Source: Chiridota heheva | Taxonomy: Eukaryota > Echinodermata > Holothuroidea > Apodida > Chiridotidae | Direction: 5' to 3' | NCBI GenBank assembly: GCA_020152595.1 | Contig: JAIGNY010001437.1 | Span: 2,256,001 to 2,320,000 of the forward strand | DNA: 64,000 nucleotides | Shown: in pieces, positions 26,201-38,200 of the stretch | How the letters are laid out: each line of letters starts with the position of its first letter | Position numbering within the stretch: the first letter of the stretch is position 1 | Notes under the pieces: generated by a model | Seen by the model: only the letters and a program-made list of their open reading frames with translations | Databases searched by the model: none | Told to the model about the DNA's origin: nothing | Position numbers and translations under genes: made by a program

Positions 26201-29200
26201 CAAGGTCTGTGGCAATGTTGGGAAATTTGTCATTTAATTTTAAAAGGAAAAGTTCAAATTCAGAGTGAAAATGCAGTGAGATATTGCAATCTGTATCTGA
26301 GATGGTTTCTAAATAAAGTTTTTGAAAGATTGTTCAGTGGTCAAGCAACTACATCTTATCTAGTAGAACTTGAAGAAAAACAAAATGGTGAAGAAACTAC
26401 TTCAATATGTTATTCCGTTGAGGAGATATGTAATATTTTCTGTCCCATTTGAGCAGAAATTTCGGGTTTGGAAAGTTTACTGTAAAGGTTTATATAGGTC
26501 CTTCTAGATTTAAGGTCTTTTTTAATATGTATTTCAAAGGAATTAAAAAAAATTTTTTTATTGAATTTCATCTTCAAACTTTCTTCCGGTGGTCACTACC
26601 TTACTAGATTCTGTTTTATAGTAAACAGCTTCTATTTTCAAAATGGATTTATATTGTCAAAATGGACTGGATTAAACCTGCACATTACCATTATACTCCA
26701 TTTTTGGTACTTAATAAAGTCTGTACCAGAATAGCTAATAGAATTTTTGCTTGTTATTCTGGTACAGTTTTATAAAGTTTCAAAAAAGGAGTTTAATGGT
26801 AATGTGAAGGCTTTATCCAGTCCATTTTGAAAATAGAAATCCATTTTGAAAATAAAAGCTGTTACTACTTTTCTGACATATGCAATGGTTTGTAAATTAC
26901 AAAATCCCCAGGAATTTAATCCACTTAAATACATAAAGACTTTTGAGGAAAGTGAGGCTATGATGTCACAACTAGTCTAATTTGAGTTTTTCAATATACA
27001 TGAAACAGACCTTGAAGTTTGAATATCTCCTTACTAGAATAAGAATTTTGAATGCTTTCTTCAGCATTCTGGTTCAGATTTAATTGACTACTAAACTAAT
27101 ATTATAGAAAATATGTTTAACTTTCCTCCTATTAGTTCCACAGCATTTGTGTTTCTGTATCATTCCCATTTTGAAATCACGTTGAAAACTGTTCTACTAA
27201 ACATAAGCCACTTCTTCGAAAGACTGGATTGAGAGATTGGATAGTAAAGACTGTAAAAATTACCTTTTAAAAAACTTCAAATCAGTGAGTGAAGTACTAA
27301 CATCTAGTTTGTTAATTAAAGTTAGTGAAACGATTTAGAATTGATCAATATACAGTGGATGAAAAATCTCTAAAAGCTCAAAATGCTGTTCTGTAAATTT
27401 CTCAACTAAAACTTGAGCACTTCAAAGTATTAGATCTTGCTGTTATAAGCTCAGTGTTGATTGATGGTATTTTTATTTTTGTATAGCAAAAACCTTTTCC
27501 GGAATCCACAATTGAAGCAAAAGATTTAAAGAAATTATTTTCCATAAGAAAATAAAGAGGTTTCCCATTCATATTTCAAAAGTTTGCACAAAAAAATAAT
27601 TATCAAGACCTTGAAACTCCAAGGATTCATAAAATGGCTTACTTCAACTCTTACTCTACTACGCAGCAATATTATTGCTGTTTTGGGTGCCCTACCTTGG
27701 ACCCTGACTCCCAAGCACATTTTCAAAAATGCTGGTAGAGTAAGGGTTAATCAACCTGTGACAAGTGTGCCAACTCAAAAATATATGCAGCATGGTCCCG
27801 GTGGGCGGCCCATTGGGTCACTGAAGCAGAATGAGCCTGACTCTGCTGCTCAGAAGACAGAGGACCCTTCAATAATCAGCCTGTGCTTAACCCTTACTCT
27901 ACCACCCAGCAATATTATCGTTATTTTGGGTGCCCCACCTTCGACCCCACCTCCCAAGCGCTTTTCAAAAATAGTGTTGGTAGAGCAAGGGTTAACACAA
28001 AGGGGCTTTTTGCTACTTGCATGATTTTCAAGAGATTTTGAAACAACTTCTAAAATTTAGTACAAAATATGATTGTTATATTACTCATGAAATCATTCAT
28101 GATATATTCTTGAATAATTATTTCTCAAAATTTATTGAATTATAAATAGTGTTTCAACCACTTGTGATAGTATATTTAGCTAATCTAATAATTTCAAAGA
28201 ATTAAAAAAAACATTTGTCAATGTTTTAAACAACTTGAAATATCATGAATAATATTTTTTTGAACAATTATATCTCAAAATTTAGCACTTGAGGTACAAA
28301 AGTTATTTTACAACCACTTGTGATGGTATATCTATCTGATGATTTTAAAGAATTTAAAAACATTTCACAATTTCCTCAACAAATAACCCCATATAGATCA
28401 AAGCTAGAGGTGCATGAGTCAAGATAAACTGAGAATCATCAATCACATGACATTATTGTCCTAAATTAGATTCCCCATCATAACTTATTTAAGGGGGAAA
28501 TCTAATAAAAAAGGTATAGTCCCTCTATAAGTCAGTTCATGGTAACGATAATATGTATTGCGCAATGCAGGTCAATTGAGACTTACCATAAGCATCACTG
28601 ACACTCATTGAATAATACTGTTACTTTCTGATTTTTTTGTTTAATATTTGAGTGGATTCGGTGCCTTACATGTATGTATTTGTGCTTTTAAAATGGATGT
28701 TCCTTCTATTAGGGACATCGTGTGGGATACCATGTGGGACAACTGGGTTGGATGCCATGTGGGACAAGGTTGGGATGCTATTTGGGACATACATTAGTGT
28801 GGGATTCCATGTGGGACATAGATACAAACATAGAGTGGGGATGACATTTGAGACATATGGATGGAAGCCATGTAGAATATAAGGATATGCCATGTGGGTC
28901 ATAGGGAGGGATGTCATGTGGAACATAGCGAGAAACGCCATGTTTAACAAAGGGTGGGATATCATGTGAGACATAGATATGGATGCCATATGGAGCATCT
29001 AGGAGAACAGGATGCCATGTTAGAGATATGAAAAGCAAAATTTGTGACATAGGGAGGGATTACATGTGGGCCATAGGGAAGGACGCTATGTTTGACATAA
29101 GGAGGGATGACATGTGGGACATAGGGTGGGATGCCACATGTACATAACAATAATAAATTAAACTAGAACGATAAATACCATCACGGCTCGCATACTGATT

Positions 29201-32200
29201 CAAATTGACACACATATCACAAGTCCAATTATAAAAACATCAAACTATCCACCCCACCCATGTCCCATCTGACATCCCACCCTATATATATCTCACATGT
29301 CATCCCACTCCTGCTCCACATGACATCAATTTTTATGTCCCACATGGTATCGCTACCCATGTGCCACATGATCCTCCTTATGCCCCACATGGAATTCTTC
29401 CCATTGTTCCACATGACATCCCCCACCATGTCTCACCCTCCTATGTTCCACATGGCATCCATCTCTATGTCCCACATGGCGTCTCATCCTAAAGATGTAC
29501 CAAATGACACCCCACTCAGATGTCCCATATGTCATCACACTCTATGTACCACATAGTATTCCTTCCCTGTGCCCCACATGGTGGTATCCCTATATCCCAC
29601 ATGACATCCATCTCTGTCTCACATGACATCCCTACCCATGTGCCACATGTCATTCCCCATATGCCCTACATGGAATCCGTCCCTCTGTCCCACATGGCAT
29701 ACCTCTCCATGTCCCACCCTCCAATGTTCCACATGCCATCCATCTCTATGTCCCACATGGCATCTCATCCTAAAGATGTACCAAATGGCATCCCATGCAC
29801 TCATATGTCCCATATGCCATCCCACCCTATGTACCACACAGCATCCTTTCCTGTGCCCACATGGCATCCATCAATGACATCCATCTCTATGTCCCACATG
29901 GCATATCTACCCATGTGATACATGTCATTCCTCCATATGCCCACATGGAATCCCTCCCTCTGTCCCACATGGCATCCCTCTCCATGTCCTGCATTCATAT
30001 GTTCCACATGCCATCCATCCCTATGTCCCACATGGCATCCATCTCCAGGTCCCACATGGCATGTCACAAAGCCATCCTGTGGTGGAATTAACACAGAGAA
30101 AGCTTTGGTTTACATACTATTGGACCGTACCGCACTGATTGTTATTATCACTTGACCTGACACCACGATCAGTTCCGGCAATGCGCTTTTGTTTCCATGA
30201 ACTGACTCATTACCCTGACTATTACATGAACTGCCCATTTTGGTACAAATCTGATCTATTAGGAACTGTTGATACTTCCTATTTCCATGCCAATACTGCT
30301 TTGTACTGCGAATAAATCCTCTGAAACCAAAACCATTGCAATAAGGCTATCTTATCTATTTACTGTTTATAAATCTAGTTCCTTTCCTGAAAGTAAAACC
30401 ACTGCACTGCAAGTAACATCTTCTGCAGATCTTCAATCCTGGACAAAAGAACTTGTCACTTTTTCTCTTCCCCTTATAGCCCTCTTCAATGTTGCAGATA
30501 TATTACCACAAACCTTTCTTCCAAATTGCATACCAACATTAAATAGAGGTTGGAGGGGGAAAGTGCCAAGACTTTCATCCCTGATTTAAACTGTATTGAA
30601 GAACTACTTTCTTCTTACTGTACACCTAAATGTACGGTGCAAATTGAGTTACATTCAGTATTAAACTTTGTAGGTCAAATTAGCAACACTTTAATGATTT
30701 ACATTATGTTCTACTCAACTGTAGCTGCTACATATGTAATGTTACAGCAAAGAAAACTGTATAGATGACTGTTATACAAAAGTGCTCCAATCCTTCTCTA
30801 AATTTGTGGGTATTTTCATCCAGATTTTGGTTTTTATTCAGGCTGAGTTTTACCATATTGTTGTTATTAACATTTTTTCTACATATTTTTGATTTTGTTG
30901 TTTTGATTTAGTTTTCTCAATTGTTAAATTTTTGTTGTTGCTGGTTTGTGTGGTATATTAGCTCTATCCTATTACACACATTTTGTTGCTCTTGTTGTAA
31001 GCTAGGCCTAACAGTTTTTGTAATCTAGGCCTAACAGTTCTTGTAAGCTAGGCTTTGGTATTGTTGTGTTCGGCTTTAGTAGGCTTATGTGTTCAGTGTA
31101 GGTTAGTACATTGTGTGTTGAAGCTAAGGTATTTTTTAGGTATTGTTGGGCCTATTGTTAATCTTTTAGGTTGTTGCTTTGGTTTTCTGCTTCTGTTACT
31201 GTAATTATATTGTAAGGTTATGGAGAGTTTGATTTGCTGTGATGGCTGTCATGCCGCGTTAATCCCGTTACTCAAACTCCTCAAAATATCCGCCGATTGG
31301 CAGATATTTTCAACTATGAATTTTCTCCTCCCAAACCACAGGCACACAGCTCTTGATAAACTATCACACCACAGAGAAACCTAATCTGGCCGACTGATAA
31401 ACTATCTGACTGAAATAAACTTCCATCCATGTACTCATGCATGCACAGTCCACGTGCAAACAAAGCTCACCAGACCATATATTGTATTAATACCCCGTAT
31501 TCTTCTTTCAATAATACTAATAATTAGATGAAATGTAATATTTGTTAGTCTTATGAATAATGAGAAGATAAAATTAAAAAGCTTTGATGCTATTTTGGAG
31601 ATAAAAAATATGCAAGAAAGATTGAATGGAAAGGAATATTTCAGTTAATTTTATCACGTAGTATTATTAAACTTCACAAACTTTCTGCTGAAAGTTACCA
31701 CACCCAAAACGCCCAAAAAGAAGTTTCTTAATTTGACAATTGAAGGCATTCTTTATGAAGCCAAAAAGGCCCAACAAAGGGGGCTTGATGAATCGGACTA
31801 TATAGAAGACAAATTGTCTCACCTGAAAAATAACATCAACAAACGTGGTGTGAGACAGGGAAAGTTTCAAATTCATTTTGACAATCGTGGTAGACCAGAG
31901 CCTGTCAAACTAAATAAAGATAGTGCCTTGACAATAATTGCCCCACCCCCAGAAGGGAAGGAAACATACTATCCCATGTACTGTAAGTAGCAACAGAGCA
32001 TTGTCAAGAAAACTTAAGTCACTGGTGGCCAAACAATTGGGTTTAAAGGAAAGCTATACAGAAGTGGAAATTGAAAGAGAGATCTGGAATCATTTCCATG
32101 AAATGATTTTGTTACTTAAAAGTGAACCAGTTCCAGAGTTTCTCCCAGACAGAATTGAGGGATCTGTAGATCCTAATGATTATAAATGGGGCTAAACTGA

Positions 32201-35200
32201 TGATTAAAAAGAGGACTACATCAAACATGCAGTCTTTTTACCAACTGTTTGTTCTTAGGTTTTCGTATTAAAATTTCACCCCAAACATGATCAAATTTGT
32301 TGATTTAGACCATTTTTAATGAAGAACTTACCCTTCTCCATGGGGAGATATCAGTCTGAGGGAGGGGAAGATACCAATTATCTCCATAATTGTTTTTACT
32401 ATCAGCACACTACCAGACATGGGGGGTTGCAAAAGGTGGACCCAATTTTGTCTATATTCAGTAACTTGTGGAAAAACTTATCCTACTCGAACACTGAAAG
32501 TGACAATAGCGATAAGGAATGCCAAATTGGTCAAGATTTCAAACTGTATGTTAATCAACACTTGTGTGCCAAACAATTCAAAGATGGTGGCGAAGAACAA
32601 TCTTCCAAAAACACCAAAAAGCAGCAATATGCATCCAAAAATGTATAGAAAGTACAGATGCTTGTTCTCAGACCAAACATGTTTGGGTAAATCTTTGAGT
32701 GAACCTGCCTTGAAGCAAGAGCCAGTGAAACTAAAAACCTGACATTTGAGAATTATCATTTTGTCCTTTGTGGTGCTATTCCTTCAGATCGAGGCCAAAA
32801 GTACAATTAAACACTCATCTGCTCTCATCATGAGATGTACCTCCACTTTCCGTTTAGTATGCACTGCAACCGCCGATTTTGGCCAAAATCAACGGTTGTA
32901 CATCACACGCCTCGCCAGAGCAAGGGCAACCTAATATGATATCATTATTTGCTTGGCATGGCACAGCTACGATCTAATTACATTGCCAACACGCGCGACT
33001 GTCTAATATGATGCCTCTATCTGATGCACTTTGGGCATATTATTAATGCCCCTATGATAGCATACTGAAAGGAAAGAGCTTGCACACTTAATGATAAAGG
33101 AAGAGTAAGTGACACATTGCCCAATTGTAAATATAAATTTTCCTCCAAGAAATACACAGTCTTGACCAGTCACAAGATAACCGGACAGAAAAATGCATCA
33201 CAGCAAATCAAACATGCTGTTAGAAATAACCACCAAGTGTTATCTTTTGATTTTGTTTTTGACAGTATTTATACTGGAACTTTTCTTGGTGAAAGTGATT
33301 ACCAGATTGATTTGAATTTTTTTTCCCAGAATGTACCCAAGTCTGGAAGCTTAAACCAAAAAACATTTTTCTAAGAAGAAAACTATGACTTCCATGGTAA
33401 AAGGGAAACGAAAGGTTAGGTGGAAAGCTCAAAAGATAAGGATAGGAAATCCTGGCTTAAGGTATGCATGGCGAAGGTTGCGTGACGTTAAAAGTAAAAA
33501 GAAAATAATTTTAAGAAGGTCAGAATTTATATGGTGAAATGCTAAAAGAGTGGCAAAATCTACCTTCTGCTGAGAAAGAAAAGGAACATGCAGCTTGGAA
33601 AAGGGAAAGTGATGTCAAGATACAGTACCTGGAAAAGAAGAGAACAACATACCTGCCTACCTAAGATTCTTTAAAAACTAACTGAAAACATACAGTAATA
33701 CTTCAGGTTTAAATGTTCCAATTTTGTGTGTTCTAAGATGATTAAATAAAATTTTAAAGTGAATATTAGCACCCAATTAGCCATCTGAATTTTCATAAGG
33801 GAAAAATAGTAAGTTCACAAGACAAGTGGTCATGCCATATATCAAAGTTTAGTTGAATGTGTAGTTTTAATGGTTGTAAGCTGAACTTTGTTTGGGGAAG
33901 TTTTGTTGTCGTATTATGAAGGTCAAAATTGAACAACAACATGTATTTGTACAAACTGTGTTTGTAAATTTAGTTGAAAACTTACATTTCATTAACTTCT
34001 CTGTTGATATTTTTATTTGCTACAATTTTTATGTCCTTCCAACTAATTTGCCATGACCTAAGTTTGACTCACTGTTATTTAAGTTTTTTTACGCAAGTAC
34101 AAAATTTAGACAAAGTTTATAACAATTGGTGCCAAGCGGGGACCGACAAATAAATTTAGATGTAGATCTTTAATTTTACAATTTGTTCATGTTCATGAAT
34201 ATAGAGTAAAGAATATATTTTAACCCTGTTAACTGAATTTGTCTAAAAGTCTTTGCATAATAAGTAAGGTGGGGAAGCTAGCTTACAGTAGCATTTTTAA
34301 ATAAAAAATTTTTTTAGCATGCTCAGTCCAATGTTACCAAGAACATTTAAATATGAAATTTAAAAGAGTAAGAGTATGGTAGAACCAATGCAGTGTTTTT
34401 GGATGATACCAGAAGTACCCCTGTGTGAGTTGAAAAAACCCACAATTAATTTTTGAAGTTCTCATACTCCAAAAGTCCACCTAGGGGTGAGGTCTACATA
34501 GCAAAGTTGAAGACATATCAAAAACAGCTTTGTAATTAAAAAAAGAAAAGAAAAGAAAAGGAGTTTGTTGTAAATGCATCCAAAAATCATTTATTTTAGG
34601 CCACAGCTAGTGCAAGGGAAGGTGTAATCCAACACTGTGGTTTATGTATCTGCTCAGTCATGCATGCTTCTAATTGCATCAAGTGGAAGAGAGTTAAAAC
34701 AGTCTAATTTTCTGAAGTTGGTCAATTTTGTGTGCTATTTTAAACAGAAGTTTGTTGTAAGATTTGTTTTTCATTGTGTATGCAATTAAGACATGGCAAG
34801 GTAGATTTATTTTCGAAGAGGATTGACAAGAAATTTTCTTAAATTTTAGAAGTGTGGTCAGAGGTTTTTGTTGGGAGCCTTAAGACCACACTGAAAAGAA
34901 TATAAGTTGGATTTAAAGTTACATGTCTTTGAGGAGTTTGTTATAACATTTTTTTTTTGTGTGTGCAATAAGATATTACAGATGCAATTCTTAGTGTGTG
35001 CTCAGGTAGATTTATTTTGGAAGAGGATTGATAAGAAATCTTCTGAAATTTTACATGTGAGGTCAAAGAGGTTTTTTTTTTGTGTGTCTTACGACCATAC
35101 TGAATAGAATATACAGTAAGTAGGATTTTAAGTTTAAGACTTACAGAAGTTTGTAATAACATTTGTTTTTCATTGTGTATGCAATAAGATATTACAGATG

Positions 35201-38200
35201 CAATGCCAACTTGCCAAGTGGTGTACTCGGGTAGATTTATTTGAAAGAAGATTGATAAGAAATATCATAAATTTTACGTGTGTGGTCAGAGGTTTTTTGT
35301 TGGGAGCCTTAGGACCACACTGAAAAGAATATAAGTTGGATTTAAAGTTACATGACTTTGAGGAGTTTGTTATAAGATTTATTTTTCATTGTGTGTGCAA
35401 TAAGATATTACAGATGCAATTGTAAAATGTGTGCTCAGGTAGATTTATTTTGGAAGAGGATTGATCAGAAATTTTCTAAAATTTAACATGTGTGGTCAAA
35501 AAGTTTTTTTTTTTTTGTCTTACGACCACACTCAATAGAATATACAGTAAGTAGGATTTTAAGTTTAAGATTTGCAGAAATTTGTTATAACATTTGTTGT
35601 TCATTGTGTACGCAATAAGATATTACAGATGCAATGCCAACTTGCCAAGTAGTGTACTCAGGTAGATTTATTTGAAAGATAATTGATAAGAAATATCATA
35701 AATTTTACATGTGTGGTCAAAGAGAAATTTTGTTGTGAGTTTATATGACCATACTAAATAGAATATAATTAGGATTTTATGTTATACGACTTTCGGGAGA
35801 TATAAGATTTATTTTTCATTCATGCAATAAGATCTAACAGATGCAATGCCAAGTGGTGTACTGTGGTAGATTTATTTGAAAAAGGATTGATAATAAATTT
35901 TACATGTGGTCTAGAGGTTTTTCATTGGGAGCCTTAGGACCATACTGAAAGGAATACAAGTTGGATTTTAAGTTTAAGACTTACAGAAGTTTATTATAAC
36001 ATTTGTTTTTCATTGTGTATGCAATAAGATATTACAGATGCAATGCCAACTTGCCAAGAGGTGTGCTCAGCCTGGAAGAGGATTAATAAGAAATTTTATA
36101 ACTTTTACATGTGTGGTCAAAGGTTTTTTTGTTGGGATCAGGCTTTTATGACCACACTGAAGAGAATTTAAGTAGGATTCAAGTTTATGATTTTCAGAAA
36201 AGTTTGTTATAAGGTTTGTTTTTCATTGTGTATACAGATGCCACGTGTATGCTCAGGTAGATTTATTTGAAACAGGATTGATAATAATTTTTCTTGAATT
36301 TAAAGTGTATGGTCAAGAAGGTTTTTTTTTTTATTGTCTTTTACGACCACACTGAAGAGACTATCAGTGGGATTTAAAGTTTAACACTTTCTGAGATTTA
36401 TGATAAGATTTGTTTTTCAAGGGGTATACAGTACGATATTACAGATGCAATTCCAAAAGTGTGTGCACAAGTAATATATTTGGAAGAGGATCGATAAGAA
36501 ATAAATAAGTCTGACAGTATTTTATTGTTTTGTATATTTTATTTAAATGTTATGTCTTCGATTTGAGAAAGATTTAAACAAATATATATCTTATGTTCTC
36601 AGAACGTTCTCAATGAGAGACATGGCTATTGCCAGGAATCCTTGCACAACAAAAGGGCAGGAAGGGGGTACATTTCTGTTTGGAATGGCACATTACTGAT
36701 GAAAATGTCCCTGTGCATAAAAATCTTTAAGCAAAAAGATCACCAATTTGGCTGATATTTTTCCACAACATGACCAAAACTCATGCTTAACTGTTTTTAA
36801 AATGGGCAAATACATATAAATATTAAACGCAATTCAGAATCCAGGTTGGGCACATTTGGTCCACTTTTCCTTGTATATTTGAGGGCACCTCTTGTCCCTT
36901 GTGGTAAAATTTAAGGAAGAGGGGAAATCTCCCATGCTGCAGCAGACGTCCTTGGCCACTTTCTGGTATACTTGATTTAAGGGGGTGAAAAAACAAACAT
37001 GAACATCTTTAATTTTGTAGTTTGTTGATGACAGCATTTGTTTCTCAGGTGCATAGTTTTCCCTTGAAAGGAAGTTTTGATATAAAAATTCCAGAAACTA
37101 GATAGCCATTGGAAAAATGAACATGTCGGTTGGAAATTCAACCGTTCCTTCAGAGGCACCTTCACGAATTCACCCGGTTGGAATTTCAATGCCTGCACAC
37201 CCCCCTCACCCGATCAAAAGACTGTAGCAACGTCCTTGCTCGCAAGTTCATAATATGGGAACTTTTTGTACATCATGGCCGAAGGGTTAGTGAAAAGGTC
37301 CAAAACTAGTCAGAAAAAGGGTTAATCATTTTATTGTGGAGTGTTAATGTCCAAGGTATTAATTCAAAAATATTCCTTATATAAAAAAAATATTTGCTGA
37401 TTTTTTTTTTTTTTTTTTTGCTTTTGAATTTTTTCTAGGATTAATGTGATGCATAGAAATGGAAAAAAAGTTTAAATCTGGCCATCACCACCCCTCCCCA
37501 TGCAAATCGTTTTGTTTTTTTGGCCACACCCCTGCTAGTGAGTGGCGGGCATCTTTTGACTTTTAATACTTGCCTCCATTCCCGTCATATTTTCATTAAC
37601 AAATCCTTTGTCCATCCACTACTTCATATAGGCCTATCTTTCAAACTAAAATGCAATTTGAAATTCAATTGTCATTTTTCTTGTTACCTATTGTGTAAAT
37701 GAACATTGTTTATACGCCACCTTGGATAGTTTGGGAGGATCAAGGGGATCTGGAAAACCACATACCTTCCCAAACAGTTCCCATTTTTTCAGTTGCAGGA
37801 GTGAAGGGTCCTTTTATATGAAATAAAAAACGAACCCCTTTCAGAATCTGGGCTACGTGCATTAATCTTCCTACCTTCCAAGGTTTCAATCCTTGCCATA
37901 TTTTTCACCCTTGTACACTATGCTGTGTATGTTATATTAGTCTTACGATCTGTTATCTTTACATTCTGCATCAAAAATGCATCTACACACCTGATATTTT
38001 ATAATAAAATGGTCGGGTAGTCAAATTCATTTTATGTAGACTTGCCTTTCCAGTTGTTCATACAATCAAACATCCAAAATGCAATGCACCTATCCACTCC
38101 CCCCGCCCCCTCCCCCCACCAAAAAAAGTCATAAGTTTTCTGTATGAAATTCATGTGAAAACGGAATATATTCCTTTAATGAAGGGCAGCAAAACTGAGA

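Noticed and set aside
26156-26452. 98-codon plus-strand ORF as a gene
   Set aside because: No recognisable motif and AT-rich, intronic context; length is within chance for this composition.
28652-30155. Many Met/His-rich ORFs (MSHMAS, MWDIE)
   Set aside because: By-products of the 24-bp arrays, present in several frames on both strands.
34127-34143. Primer-binding-site-like sequence as evidence for an LTR retrotransposon
   Set aside because: No LTR pair, gag or pol could be found; kept only as a very low-confidence site.
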